NCBI GenBank assembly: GCA_021776335.1
Contig: JAJFGB010000009.1
Coordinates: 124,001-188,000, forward strand
Length of the DNA stretch: 64,000 nt
Origin: Hyphococcus sp.
GTDB taxonomy: Bacteria > Pseudomonadota > Alphaproteobacteria > Caulobacterales > Parvularculaceae
Reading direction: 5' to 3'
In this document: positions 9,841 through 19,734 of the stretch, in pieces
Numbering within the stretch: the stretch's first letter is position 1
How the letters are laid out: each line of letters begins with the position of its first letter
Notes under the pieces: model-generated
Seen by the model: the letters and a program-made list of their open reading frames with translations, nothing else
Told to the model about the DNA's origin: nothing
The model's database searches: none
Made by a program: the position numbers and the translations under genes

Positions 9841-10818
9841 ATGGCGTCGCAGTCGGTTTTAGTTGCAGATATTGGCGGTACTCATGCCAGGTTTGCTATC
9901 GCAAGTCTCAACCGCGATGAGATAGCCTTGGGGGATATTCATAAATTTCGCATTGAGGACTTTGCTTCCATTGACGAGGCCATCAATGCATATCTTGGCT
10001 CAATTGAAATGCGACCTGATATTGGCTGTTTTGCAGTGGCGGCGCCGGTCGATCAGGCGGAAATCATCTTTACAAATTCAAACTGGCGGTTTCGATACGA
10101 TGAATTGCAGTCATCGCTTTCGTTAAAGCGGTTTCATGTAGTCAATGATTTCTATGCGCTCGCCGCCGGGGTTGCCTGTTTGCCGGACGACGCGCTCGAA
10201 AAAATAAAGCCTGGCGCCGGCGACCCCGCTGCGCCGTTGTTAGTGATTGGCCCTGGTACGGGGCTGGGGCAAGCCTTCGTAGCGCCGACATCGGCGGGGC
10301 TTCGGATTGTTTCGACCCAAGGCGGGCATGTAGGGTTTGCGCCTGCGACAGATGAAGAAGTGGAACTCTTGAGGTTCATGCTTAAAAAACACCGCCGGGT
10401 CAGCGTAGAGCGCCTTTTGTCCGGTGAGGGCCTCACCAATATTTATGATGCCATTGGCGCGTTGACGGAAACGCAACAACCCATATTGCTGCCAAGGGAA
10501 ATTACCGCTGCGGCGCGCGATGGATCGTCGGTAAATGCGGAGAAAGCTGTTTCGCTATTTTTCGAAATATTGGGCCGTACGGTTGGAGACGCTGTATTGT
10601 CCACCGGCGCCCGTGGCGGCGTTGTTTTGGCGGGGGGTATTCTCCCCAGAAATCGTGATCTCTTCCTCAAAAGCAATTTCACTGATTGCTTCCTCGATAA
10701 GGGCCGTATGCGCTCTTATGTGGAGGATGTCCCGGTTAGGTTGGTGATCAATGACGAGGCGGCGCTTTTAGGCGCCGCTCATATCATGAATAGCGAACTT
10801 GATAGCGCCGGAAAATGA
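9841..10818 (+). CDS. glk: Glucokinase
   Basis: Predicted 325-residue glucokinase of the bacterial Glk (ROK-independent) family, converting glucose plus ATP to glucose 6-phosphate. The phosphate loop is DIGGTHARFA (residues 10-19). Sugar-binding elements NDFYALAAG and GPGTGLGQA follow, then GGHVGFAP and the C-terminal nucleotide motif VLAGGILPR. The ATG at 9841 is preferred over in-frame starts at 9799 and 9826 because AGGGGCAAG lies directly before it. It is divergent from the GH13 glucosidase, with about 57 bases between the start codons in which both promoters must lie. Confidence 0.93.
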   Translation: MASQSVLVADIGGTHARFAIASLNRDEIALGDIHKFRIEDFASIDEAINAYLGSIEMRPDIGCFAVAAPVDQAEIIFTNSNWRFRYDELQSSLSLKRFHVVNDFYALAAGVACLPDDALEKIKPGAGDPAAPLLVIGPGTGLGQAFVAPTSAGLRIVSTQGGHVGFAPATDEEVELLRFMLKKHRRVSVERLLSGEGLTNIYDAIGALTETQQPILLPREITAAARDGSSVNAEKAVSLFFEILGRTVGDAVLSTGARGGVVLAGGILPRNRDLFLKSNFTDCFLDKGRMRSYVEDVPVRLVINDEAALLGAAHIMNSELDSAGK

Positions 10819-11173
10819 ATGTGCAACTTTTTTTGTAAGGACCAATTTTCCGTCCCAACATTGAGTGCGGCGGTGGTGGTATTTTGTAGTTTTGAAATAA
10901 CGTCTGTATACCGCATGAATTTCCGGGCGGCGTAGTAAAACCCAAACAGGTCACAGCATTGTACATGTCGGTTTTTCTGCAAAAATGGAATACCGCACCA
11001 GTGATTGCAAAATGGCAGCAGAGTTCGTGGATACTGCTGTGAAATAGCACAATCATCTAAGGCGATCTGTTTTCTTCGCTTTTGCACACAAAATGATGTT
11101 GCGTTGCAGCAAAAGCCTTTTTACCGTCCAAGCCGAATCTATTGCGGCAACGGAGATTACTATCCCCGAGAAA
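10819..11173. other. Intergenic region between glk and gltD
   Basis: This 355-base stretch has no convincing gene. It begins with a T7 run after the glk stop, without a good hairpin before it. It then holds an imperfect stem candidate (CAGCAG at 11016 / CTGCTG at 11034) and a CTTTTGC...GCAAAAG inverted repeat around 11085-11115. The gltD promoter must be here, but I cannot assign -35/-10 boxes or an NtrC or Lrp operator with confidence. Confidence 0.5.
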
Positions 11174-12601
11174 ATGCTGAAATTTGTCTCGCATGACCGC
11201 GAGACGCCGACAAAAAAAGATCCCGGCGCGCGGCGTCGGGAGTTCGGCGAAATATATGCAAAATTTGCAGACGACCACGCGACCGCACAGGCCGCGCGAT
11301 GCAGCCAATGCGGTATACCGTTTTGTCAAAATCACTGTCCGCTCGAAAATGATATTCCGGACTGGTTACGCCTTGTTGCCGAAGGTCGTCTGAAAGATGC
11401 CTATGAGGTTTCTTCGGCGACCAACAACATGCCGGAAATATGCGGCAGGATATGTCCGCAAGACCGGCTTTGCGAAGGTTCATGCGTAATTGAACAATCA
11501 GGACACGGCACGGTGACGATCGGCGCTGTTGAACAATATATCACCGAAACCGCATGGGAGGAGGGATGGGTAATGCCGGTCCGTCCCGTTATTGAGCGTC
11601 CACAGTCGGTCGGAATCATTGGCGCCGGTCCGGCAGGGCTTGCCGCCGCCGAGGAACTCCGCAAACTTGGATTTCAAACGCAAGTTTACGATCGGCATGA
11701 CCGCGTAGGCGGTCTTCTTCTTTATGGCATTCCAAATTTCAAACTCGAAAAAGAAATTGTGAAGCGACGCACTCAATATCTTGAAAAGAGCGGCGTAAGA
11801 TTCTTTCTAAACTTTGAAGTGGGTCGTGATGCTGCGCTTGGTGAGCTTCGCGCCAAACATGACGCGGTGCTGATCGCAACCGGCGTTTATAAAGCGCGTG
11901 AACTGGCCTGTCCCGGCATCGGCAATCGCGGCGTCATCGCAGCGCTCGGCTATTTGACGGCCTCGAACCGCAAGGGCCTTGGCGATCAGGTTCCGGCATT
12001 TGAAAATGGCGATTTGAATGCGGTGGGTAAAAATGTCGTGGTGATTGGCGGTGGCGATACAGCGATGGACTGTGTCAGAACTGCTGTGCGGCAAGGCGCC
12101 AAATCCGTGACATGCCTTTACCGGCGTGATCGCGCCAATATGCCAGGCTCTGCGCGAGAGGTCGCGAATGCAGAAGAAGAAGGTGTCATTTTCGAATGGC
12201 TGGCGGCGCCGAAAGCGATATTGGGCGCCTCTGATAAAACAACAGGCGTGCGTGTGGCGCGTATGAAGCTCGGTGATGCGGATGCATCCGGACGCCGTGC
12301 GCCAGAGGAAGTTTCAAGCGCTGACTTCGACATCGCGGCGGATATCGTCATCAAGGCGTTGGGATTTGAACCTGAGGCGATACCGCAGTTGTTTGGCGTG
12401 CCGGATTTGAAATTGACGACGCGCGGCACATTGCATGTTGATCCCGCGACAATGGAAACGAGCTTGCCGGGCGTTTACGCGGCTGGGGATATTGTCCGCG
12501 GCGCCTCGCTGGTTGTCTGGGGCATAAAGGACGGCCGCGAAGCGGCGGCGGCAATCACAGAAAAACTTTTCGCCGCGCCGCCGCGCGCCGCTGCTGAATA
12601 G
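11174..12601 (+). CDS. gltD: Glutamate synthase [NADPH] small subunit
   Basis: Predicted 475-residue beta subunit of glutamate synthase. It takes electrons from NADPH via FAD and passes them through iron-sulfur clusters to the large subunit. The N-terminal cluster cysteines are in CSQCGIPFCQNHCPL and CGRICPQDRLCEGSC. Two Rossmann motifs follow: GIIGAGPAGLAAAEEL (FAD) and VVVIGGGDTAMDCVRTA (NADPH). The C-terminal GVYAAGDIVRGASLVVWG is the FAD-binding ending. The frame is open to 11093, but the ATG at 11174 (MLKFVSHDRE) gives the usual family length. It lies 18 bases before gltB, so the order is gltD-gltB. Confidence 0.95.
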   Translation: MLKFVSHDRETPTKKDPGARRREFGEIYAKFADDHATAQAARCSQCGIPFCQNHCPLENDIPDWLRLVAEGRLKDAYEVSSATNNMPEICGRICPQDRLCEGSCVIEQSGHGTVTIGAVEQYITETAWEEGWVMPVRPVIERPQSVGIIGAGPAGLAAAEELRKLGFQTQVYDRHDRVGGLLLYGIPNFKLEKEIVKRRTQYLEKSGVRFFLNFEVGRDAALGELRAKHDAVLIATGVYKARELACPGIGNRGVIAALGYLTASNRKGLGDQVPAFENGDLNAVGKNVVVIGGGDTAMDCVRTAVRQGAKSVTCLYRRDRANMPGSAREVANAEEEGVIFEWLAAPKAILGASDKTTGVRVARMKLGDADASGRRAPEEVSSADFDIAADIVIKALGFEPEAIPQLFGVPDLKLTTRGTLHVDPATMETSLPGVYAAGDIVRGASLVVWGIKDGREAAAAITEKLFAAPPRAAAE

Positions 12602-12619
12602 CAAACGCAAGAACCAATC

Positions 12620-15600
12620 ATGACTGATTTTATCTCCGCCTATCAAAACTGCCGTGCTGCTTTGGTTGCCGCAAATGCCTATGACCCTGCATCCGAGCAT
12701 GATGCGTGCGGCGTCGGTCTTGTTGCGGCGCTTGACGCCAAGCCGCGCCGCGAGATCGTGGAGATGGCGATTGAGGCGTTAAAAGCCGTCTGGCATCGCG
12801 GCGCCGTTGATGCGGATGGCAAAACCGGCGATGGCGCCGGCATTCGCCTGAATGTGCCGCAGGAACTGTTCCGTAAATTTGTGGCGCGCACGGGTCATCA
12901 TGTGGGCGACGAAGATATCTGCGTCGGCATGGTGTTTTTGCCGCGTGTCAATTTTGCAGCTCAAGACGCGGCGCGCTCAATTGTGGAAACAGAAATCCTT
13001 CGTCGGGGCTTTTATATCTATGGCTGGCGACAGGCGCCGGTGCAGGCTCGTTGTCTCGGCGAAAAAGCCAATGCGACACGGCCTGAAATAGAGCAGGTTC
13101 TGTTTTGCGATCCAAAAGGACGTGCGCCGGAAGAACTTGACCGGATTCTTTACCTCGTGCGGAGACGTATTGAAAAGCGTGCGCGCGAGGCCGGTCTGCA
13201 CGAACTTTACGTTTGCTCTCTTTCTTCTCAGGATATTGTCTACAAAGGGATGTTTTTGGCGCAGGACATCGATAATTTTTATACTGATCTGAAAGATAAG
13301 CAGTTCATCTCACGCGTCGCGATTTTTCATCAACGCTATTCAACAAATACCTTTCCAGAATGGCGTTTGGCACAGCCTTTCCGCATGCTCGCCCATAATG
13401 GTGAGATCAATACGCTGAAAGGCAATATCAATTGGATGAAAAGCCATGAAATTCGGATGACGTCGGAGATCTTTGGCGATGACGGCGAGGATATCAAACC
13501 TGTAATCCAGCCCGGCTCTTCGGATTCAGCGGCCCTCGACCAGACATTTGAACTAATCGTGCGCGCCGGTCGATCAACGCCCATGGCAAAAGCGTTGCTG
13601 ATTCCGGAAGCGTGGTCAAAACGAGCCGCCGTCATGCCGGCGAAATGGCGTGCGCTTTATGAATATTGCAATGCCGTGATGGAACCCTGGGACGGGCCGG
13701 CGGCGATCGCCGCCTATGACGGGCGTTGGGCGATCGCCGGGCTTGATCGCAGCGGGTTAAGGCCGTTGCGTTATGCGATCACTGAAGACGGCGTTCTTGC
13801 GGTTGGTTCTGAAACCGGCATGTGTCCGCTTGATGGGCGCAAGATCAAAAAACGCGGTGCGCTGGAACCAGGGCGCATGATCGCTGTTGATATGGCTGAG
13901 GCGAAGTTTTACGGACCGGACGAGATTCTTGATCAAATCGCCGATAAACATCCCTATACAGAGTGGCTTGAAAACATTGTCGAACTGGAGGGGATGATCG
14001 GGCCGGGCCCGGAAGACCGTCTGTTTTCCGGCGAAGAAATGACCCGCCGTCAGGCGGCAACCGGCTATGATCTGGAAGCGCTTGATCTGATTTTACGCCC
14101 CATGGCCGAGGGCGCAAAGGAGGCCGTCGGCTCTATGGGCGATGACACGCCCATCGCCGTTTTATCAGAGCGATATCGACCTTTGTCACATTATTTCAGG
14201 CAAAATTTCAGCCAGGTGACTAACCCGCCGATGGATCCATTGCGTGAAGCGGGGGTCATGAGCCTAAAAACCCGATTTAAAAACCTCGGCAATATTCTTG
14301 TGGCCGACAAGACGCAGACTGATGTTTTCGTGTTGGAAAGCCCGGTGCTCACCAATGGCATGTTTGCACGGCTCAGCAACTATCTGGACCAGCAAGTTGC
14401 GGAGATCGATTGCACATATGATTTCCAGGCGATCAATAATAATGGTGAAGCATTGCGCGATGCGCTCAATCGCATTCGAGAGGATGCGGTTAAAGCGATT
14501 GAGGATGGCGCCGGGCAGATCATCCTTACTGATGAACATCAGGGTGTTGGCCGCATCGCTGTTCCCATGATCCTCGCTGTAGGCGGCGTCCACGCGCATT
14601 TAATTGCGGCAGGTAAGCGCTCCTATTGTTCGATCATCGTTCGTTCAGCGGAATGTGTTGATGCGCATTATATGGCGGTGCTTGTTGGTGTCGGCGCCAC
14701 TGCAGTTAACCCATATCTCGCATTTGACAGCCTCGCGGCGGCGCATAATCGCGGCGATTATGGTAAACTCACGCTTGGTCAATGCGTTTATAATTATAAA
14801 TGCGCCCTCGAAGCCGGGCTGTTCAAGATTATCTCGAAAATGGGCATTTCGGTAATTTCGAGTTATCGCGGCGGGTGTAATTTTGAGGCGCTGGGCCTGT
14901 CGCGCATGCTGGTCGAAGAATTCTTTCCCGGCATGACCAGCCGTATTTCCGGCATTGGCCTTGCGGGGCTTGAAAGAAAAACTGCGGAGCTTCACGTTAA
15001 AGCATGGGAGAGCGCCGCGCCGCGCCTGCCGGTCGGCGGGTTTTATCGCCAACGCAGCAGAGGTGAACATCATATTCTTGAAGCGGCGCTGATCAGTGAT
15101 TTGCAACAAGCGGTGCGCGAAGATGATTATGACGGATATAAGCGCTATTCCGATGCATTAAAAAGTCAGCCTCCGTCGCAGCTCCGGGATTTATTGGCTG
15201 TAAGGTCGAGCGTAGCGTCGATCAGCGTTGATCAGGTGGAAAACGCTGATGATATTCGCCGCCGTTTTGTAACGCCCGGCATGTCACTCGGCGCGCTGTC
15301 GCCGGAGGCCCATGGGACACTCAATATTGCGATGAATCGGATCGGCGCGAAGTCGGTTTCCGGTGAGGGTGGTGAGGATCCGGCGCGCTATCTCTCTTTG
15401 CCGAATGGCGACAATGCGAACTCGGCCATCAAACAGATTGCATCAGGTCGGTTCGGCGTGACGGCTGAATATCTCAACCAGTGCCGTGAGATTGAGATTA
15501 AAGTAGCGCAAGGCGCCAAGCCTGGCGAGGGCGGTCAGCTGCCTGGTTTTAAAGTGACGGAATTTATCGCGCGCATGCGCCACGCGACGCCGGGGGTGAC

Positions 15601-17128
15601 GCTCATTTCGCCGCCGCCGCATCATGATATCTATTCTATCGAGGACCTTGCGCAGCTCATTTATGATTTAAAGCAAATCAATCCTGATGCGCGCGTCTGT
15701 GTAAAGCTTGTTTCGGCCTCTGGTATCGGCGCCATCGCCGCGGGGGTCGCAAAAGCGCGCGCTGATACGATTTTGATTTCCGGCAATGTGGGCGGCACGG
15801 GCGCCAGCGCACAGACATCAATAAAATTCGCAGGGGCGCCATGGGAGCTTGGTCTTTCCGAAGCGCATCAAGTATTAACGCTTAACAATCTTCGCGGCAG
15901 CGTGACGCTTAGAACTGATGGCGGTATCCGGACCGGCCGCGATGTCGTGATCGCTGCAATGCTCGGCGCTGAGGAATATGGGATCGGTACTATATCGTTG
16001 GTTGCCATGGGATGTCTGATGGTGCGCCAGTGCCATTCAAATACATGTCCGGTCGGCATTTGCACGCAAGAGGAAGATTTACGCCAGCGGTTTCACGGCG
16101 CTGCCGATCACGTGGTCAATCTGATGAGTTTTATCGCTGAGGAAACCCGGGAAGTGCTTGCATCCATTGGCGCATGCTCGCTTGAAGATGTGATCGGGCG
16201 CGCAGATCTTCTCGATCAGGTCTCGCGCGGCGCCGCGCATCTTGATGACCTCGATCTCAACCCAATCCTGACGCGCGTTGACGCCGGTGAACGCCCGGCG
16301 CGATCAACGCGCAAGGGGCGAACGGAGGTCAGCGATACAATTGATCAAAACATCTGGCCGGCGCTAACACCATTTTTTGAACGTTGCGAAAAGCTACAGC
16401 TGTCGCGGTCGGTAAAAAATACAGACCGAGCCATCGGCGCACGCATTTCATCGGAAATCGTGCGGCGCTTTAAACCGGGCGACCTAGCGGAGGATCATCT
16501 GACACTGCGGTTGAAGGGATCAGCCGGACAATCGCTTGGGGCATTTTCGGCCCGTGGGTTGAAGATTATTGTTGATGGCGACGCCAATGATTATGTTGGC
16601 AAGGGTCTTTCCGGCGCGATCATTGTCGTTCGGCCCGAGAAGGACAATTGGAATTCCGGCGACGCGATCATTGGCAATACGTGCCTTTATGGCGCTACCG
16701 CCGGCGCGCTCTTCGCAGCGGGCCGCGCGGGCGGCCGATTTGCTGTGCGTAATTCCGGCGCGCTTACAGTAATCGAGGGCTGCTCGGCTAATGGATGCGA
16801 ATATATGACCGGCGGCGTCGCGGTGATCCTTGGTTCTGTTGGCGCCAACTTTGCTGCCGGTATGACCGGTGGGCAGGCGTTTGTCTTTGATGAGGCGGGG
16901 GACTTTGAAGATTACGTCAATCCGGACAGCGTTGCGCTCCATCGTTTCGATACGGAAGACGAAGAGACATGCAGAAAGCTGATTGAGCGTCATGCTGCGG
17001 CGACGCGATCGCAAAAGGCGCGACGGCTCCTTGATGATTGGGCGCATATGCGCTCAAAGTTCTGGGTGGTGACGCCTTTGGAAACCATCAACAGGGCAGG
17101 GATTGCCGACGCCGCCAAATCAGCGTGA
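12620..17128 (+). CDS. gltB: Glutamate synthase [NADPH] large subunit
   Basis: Predicted 1502-residue alpha subunit. It makes two glutamates from glutamine and 2-oxoglutarate. A short propeptide precedes Cys30 (EHDACGVGL), which becomes the N-terminal nucleophile of the class-II amidotransferase domain. The central domain and FMN-binding synthase barrel follow (EGGEDPARY, PGEGGQLPG, SGNVGGTGAS). The 3Fe-4S cysteines are in CLMVRQCHSNTCPVGIC. The C-terminal GXGXG beta-helix domain is complete. Together with gltD it supplies the amino donor for the biosynthetic genes downstream. Confidence 0.97.
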   Translation: MTDFISAYQNCRAALVAANAYDPASEHDACGVGLVAALDAKPRREIVEMAIEALKAVWHRGAVDADGKTGDGAGIRLNVPQELFRKFVARTGHHVGDEDICVGMVFLPRVNFAAQDAARSIVETEILRRGFYIYGWRQAPVQARCLGEKANATRPEIEQVLFCDPKGRAPEELDRILYLVRRRIEKRAREAGLHELYVCSLSSQDIVYKGMFLAQDIDNFYTDLKDKQFISRVAIFHQRYSTNTFPEWRLAQPFRMLAHNGEINTLKGNINWMKSHEIRMTSEIFGDDGEDIKPVIQPGSSDSAALDQTFELIVRAGRSTPMAKALLIPEAWSKRAAVMPAKWRALYEYCNAVMEPWDGPAAIAAYDGRWAIAGLDRSGLRPLRYAITEDGVLAVGSETGMCPLDGRKIKKRGALEPGRMIAVDMAEAKFYGPDEILDQIADKHPYTEWLENIVELEGMIGPGPEDRLFSGEEMTRRQAATGYDLEALDLILRPMAEGAKEAVGSMGDDTPIAVLSERYRPLSHYFRQNFSQVTNPPMDPLREAGVMSLKTRFKNLGNILVADKTQTDVFVLESPVLTNGMFARLSNYLDQQVAEIDCTYDFQAINNNGEALRDALNRIREDAVKAIEDGAGQIILTDEHQGVGRIAVPMILAVGGVHAHLIAAGKRSYCSIIVRSAECVDAHYMAVLVGVGATAVNPYLAFDSLAAAHNRGDYGKLTLGQCVYNYKCALEAGLFKIISKMGISVISSYRGGCNFEALGLSRMLVEEFFPGMTSRISGIGLAGLERKTAELHVKAWESAAPRLPVGGFYRQRSRGEHHILEAALISDLQQAVREDDYDGYKRYSDALKSQPPSQLRDLLAVRSSVASISVDQVENADDIRRRFVTPGMSLGALSPEAHGTLNIAMNRIGAKSVSGEGGEDPARYLSLPNGDNANSAIKQIASGRFGVTAEYLNQCREIEIKVAQGAKPGEGGQLPGFKVTEFIARMRHATPGVTLISPPPHHDIYSIEDLAQLIYDLKQINPDARVCVKLVSASGIGAIAAGVAKARADTILISGNVGGTGASAQTSIKFAGAPWELGLSEAHQVLTLNNLRGSVTLRTDGGIRTGRDVVIAAMLGAEEYGIGTISLVAMGCLMVRQCHSNTCPVGICTQEEDLRQRFHGAADHVVNLMSFIAEETREVLASIGACSLEDVIGRADLLDQVSRGAAHLDDLDLNPILTRVDAGERPARSTRKGRTEVSDTIDQNIWPALTPFFERCEKLQLSRSVKNTDRAIGARISSEIVRRFKPGDLAEDHLTLRLKGSAGQSLGAFSARGLKIIVDGDANDYVGKGLSGAIIVVRPEKDNWNSGDAIIGNTCLYGATAGALFAAGRAGGRFAVRNSGALTVIEGCSANGCEYMTGGVAVILGSVGANFAAGMTGGQAFVFDEAGDFEDYVNPDSVALHRFDTEDEETCRKLIERHAAATRSQKARRLLDDWAHMRSKFWVVTPLETINRAGIADAAKSA

Positions 17129-17173
17129 GCTTCTAACGGCGGTTTCCGGAATCCTTTGCAGTAAATTTACATC

Positions 17174-18352
17174 ATGTCGAACACCGAAGACTTTTATCGT
17201 ATTCAAAAGCTGCCTCCTTATGTTTTTGAAGAGGTCAACACGCTGAAATCGTCGCTGCGCAAAGCGGGGCGCGACATTATTGATCTCGGCATGGGCAATC
17301 CTGACATGCCGACGCCGGACCATATTGTCGACAAGCTGATTGAGACGGTGCGCAAGCCGCGCACCCATGGCTATTCTGCATCAAAAGGCATTATTGGTCT
17401 GCGCCGCGCCATGGCGCGCTATTATGAGCGCCGGTTTGGCGTTGCGCTTGATCCGGAAAAAGAAGTCATTGCGACGCTGGGGTCAAAGGAAGGGTTTGCT
17501 AATCTGGCGCAGGCCATTACTGCGCCTGGCGATGTGATATTGTCGCCAAACCCGGCTTATCCAATACATGCCTATGGGTTTATCATCGCCGGCGGCGTTA
17601 TCGCCCCGACACCAGCGCACAGCCCGGAACAATACCTTACAAGCGTCAGTGAGGCGATCAAAACCTCGCATATGAAGCCGCGCGCGATGGTGCTGAACTA
17701 TCCGTCTAACCCGACGGCGCAAACGGTGACGCTTGATTTTTACAAGGACGCTGTGGCGCTGGCGAAAAAGCATGACATTCTTATTCTCTCCGACCTTGCC
17801 TATGCGGAAATTTATTTTGGAGATCCGCCGCCTTCGATTTTGCAGATAAACGGCGCCAAAGACATTGCTGTTGAGGTCAATTCCCTTTCCAAAACCTTCG
17901 CAATGGCGGGCTGGCGGGTTGGCATGGCGGTCGGTAATGAACGGATGATTAAAGCGCTGGGACGGGTGAAATCATACCTCGACTATGGCGCCTTTACGCC
18001 GATCCAGGTCGCGGCGGCAGCGGCGCTCGATGGACCTGAAGACTGCATAGACGAGATGCGGCAAACTTATCGTGGACGGCGTGACGTCATGGTTGAGCAT
18101 TTCGGTAAGGCGGGCTGGGAGATTCCTGTGCCTGATGCGTCGATGTTTGCCTGGGCGCCGATTCCCGAACAGTTCCGCGAGACCGGTTCCGTCGAATTCG
18201 CCAAACGGTTGATGAATGACGCAGATGTCGCTGTGGCGCCTGGTATTGGCTTTGGTGAATTTGGCGAAGGCTTTGTCCGTATCGGGCTGGTGGAAAACCA
18301 GCAGCGTATTCGTCAGGCGGCCCGCAACATCAAAAAGCTTCTTCGAAGCTAG
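17174..18352 (+). CDS. Class I PLP aminotransferase (AlaC/aspartate type)
   Basis: Predicted 392-residue fold-type I aminotransferase. PLP-contact residues are visible: Asn179 in NYPSNPTA, Asp207 and Tyr210 in LSDLAYAE, and the Schiff-base Lys240 in NSLSKTFAMAGWRVG. The sequence style (PPYVFEEVN..., DLGMGNPDMPTP) is that of the group annotated as AlaC glutamate-pyruvate aminotransferase or LL-diaminopimelate/aspartate aminotransferase. Substrate cannot be decided from sequence alone. It follows gltB after 45 bases, so it may share the transcript and use the glutamate made there. It ends just before the SAM-riboswitch leader. Confidence 0.85.
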   Translation: MSNTEDFYRIQKLPPYVFEEVNTLKSSLRKAGRDIIDLGMGNPDMPTPDHIVDKLIETVRKPRTHGYSASKGIIGLRRAMARYYERRFGVALDPEKEVIATLGSKEGFANLAQAITAPGDVILSPNPAYPIHAYGFIIAGGVIAPTPAHSPEQYLTSVSEAIKTSHMKPRAMVLNYPSNPTAQTVTLDFYKDAVALAKKHDILILSDLAYAEIYFGDPPPSILQINGAKDIAVEVNSLSKTFAMAGWRVGMAVGNERMIKALGRVKSYLDYGAFTPIQVAAAAALDGPEDCIDEMRQTYRGRRDVMVEHFGKAGWEIPVPDASMFAWAPIPEQFRETGSVEFAKRLMNDADVAVAPGIGFGEFGEGFVRIGLVENQQRIRQAARNIKKLLRS

Positions 18353-18475
18353 GGCCGCCCATCGCAGGCAAATTCACTATCCGACAGGGAATCTAACGGC
18401 CTGTCGAGTTTAGCTACAGACCAACTCATTCGGAGCAGGATCGGGCGCCGATTTGCATATTCTTGAAAATATCGG

Positions 18476-18503
18476 TTGACGATTTCGCATCTGCGAATAT
18501 AGT
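18476..18503 (+). promoter_or_regulatory. Sigma-70-type promoter of the met operon
   Basis: TTGACG (18476-18481) and TATAGT (18498-18503) are separated by 16 bases. The predicted transcript start near 18510 falls a few bases before the first strand of the SAM-I aptamer at 18513, as expected for a riboswitch leader. Confidence 0.7.
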
Positions 18504-18512
18504 GCCCGGCAA

Positions 18513-18682
18513 CTCATCAAGACCAGCTGAGGGATAGGCCCGTTGAAGCTGGGGCAACCGCCGAGAAGCAAGACCTGCTTTTAGGAAAGGTGCCAATTCC
18601 TTCGAGACGTCAATGTTCGTTATTTGGCCGTTTCGAGAGATGAGTCGGACGAATGCTATTTGAAGGGCAAAGCCCCGTCCGA
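18513..18682 (+). ncRNA. SAM-I (S-box) riboswitch with expression platform
   Basis: All core elements of the SAM-I aptamer can be read. P1 is CTCATC (18513-18518) with GATGAG (18639-18644). P2 is CCAGCT (18523-18528) with AGCTGG (18547-18552). Conserved internal strings are GAGGGA (18529), GGCCC (18537), GGCAACC (18553-18559) and GGTGCCAATTCC (18589-18600). Directly after P1 lies a potential hairpin, TCGGAC (18645-18650) with GTCCGA (18677-18682), with an inner GGGC/GCCC pair. It is followed by only three Ts, so whether it acts as terminator is uncertain. It should switch off the downstream metX-metB-aspartokinase/homoserine dehydrogenase genes when S-adenosylmethionine is plentiful. Confidence 0.93.
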
Positions 18683-18738
18683 TTTGGTCTCTGTGAATAC
18701 CTTGTTGAGCGACGAGACGCGTGATGCAGGGATTTTAC

Positions 18739-19734
18739 ATGACTAAAGCTCAGCAAAATGCTCCAACGGAACCGCATTGTCGGTATTCTGACTGTCAGGA
18801 TATCAGCGTGCTTTTGCCACGTGATTTCGAGCTTGAAAGCGGAGAGCGGCTTCAGCGCCCAGAGCTGCGTGTGCGTCTTTATGGTGATCGCGCGCAACCT
18901 TTAGTCGCCGCACTTGGCGGCATTTCCAGCGGCCGAAAAGTGGCTGACGCTGGCGACGGACGAGGCTGGTGGCGCGATATTGTCGGCGCGGGCCAATCTA
19001 TCGATCTAAATCAATTTTGCGTACTTGGTTTTGACTTTCTGCCAAATTCCCAAGAGACCGCGCGGACGATCACGACGCTTGATCAGGCGAAGGCGCTCGC
19101 TATTGCGCTTCAGGTGCTTGAACTCAAAAAGCTACGATGTTTTGTCGGCGCTTCTTATGGCGGCATGGTTGCGCTGGCCTTTGCTGCGCAATATCCCGAT
19201 CTCGTAGAGCAATTATGCGTCATTTCCGCTGCGGATCGCGCGCATCCGGCCGCGACTGCTGTACGGGGCATTCAGAGGCGAATCCTGAATTTTGCGGTGG
19301 AGAGCGGCAATCCGGAAGTCGGCGTGGCGTTAGCGCGTCAACTCGCGATGACAACTTATCGAACGCCTGATGAGTTTTCCGAACGGTTCAATGGCACACC
19401 GGGGGCAGCTGCAGGAGATGCTTACGATGTGTGCGAATATCTGATTGCGCGCGGCGCTGCATTCGACATGGATGCTGCACGTTATTTAACGCTTTCAGAT
19501 TCAATCGACCGTCATCATGTCGCTCCGGAAAATATCCGGTCCGATACAACACTGATATCCAGCCTGAGCGATCAACTCGTGCCGCCAGCTGATCTGCGAC
19601 GCCTTGCGTCAATAGTTCCGGCCTTGGTGGCTTTGCACGAAATTCAATCTCACTTTGGCCATGATGCGTTTTTGAAAGAAGCAAAAACCATTGGCCCATT
19701 AATCAAAAGTTGCATTAGGGAGAATAACACATGA
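18739..19734 (+). CDS. metX: Homoserine O-acyltransferase, MetX-type alpha/beta hydrolase
   Basis: Predicted 331-residue enzyme activating homoserine as its O-acetyl or O-succinyl ester, the first committed step of methionine synthesis. The alpha/beta-hydrolase triad is visible: Ser139 in VGASYGGM, Asp278 in SLSDQLVPP, and His308 in FGHDAFL. The ATG at 18739 is preferred over 18724 because AGGGA lies at the right distance. MetX-fold enzymes can use acetyl- or succinyl-CoA, and I cannot tell which applies here. It is the first gene after the SAM-I riboswitch and overlaps metB by four bases (ATGA). Confidence 0.88.
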   Translation: MTKAQQNAPTEPHCRYSDCQDISVLLPRDFELESGERLQRPELRVRLYGDRAQPLVAALGGISSGRKVADAGDGRGWWRDIVGAGQSIDLNQFCVLGFDFLPNSQETARTITTLDQAKALAIALQVLELKKLRCFVGASYGGMVALAFAAQYPDLVEQLCVISAADRAHPAATAVRGIQRRILNFAVESGNPEVGVALARQLAMTTYRTPDEFSERFNGTPGAAAGDAYDVCEYLIARGAAFDMDAARYLTLSDSIDRHHVAPENIRSDTTLISSLSDQLVPPADLRRLASIVPALVALHEIQSHFGHDAFLKEAKTIGPLIKSCIRENNT

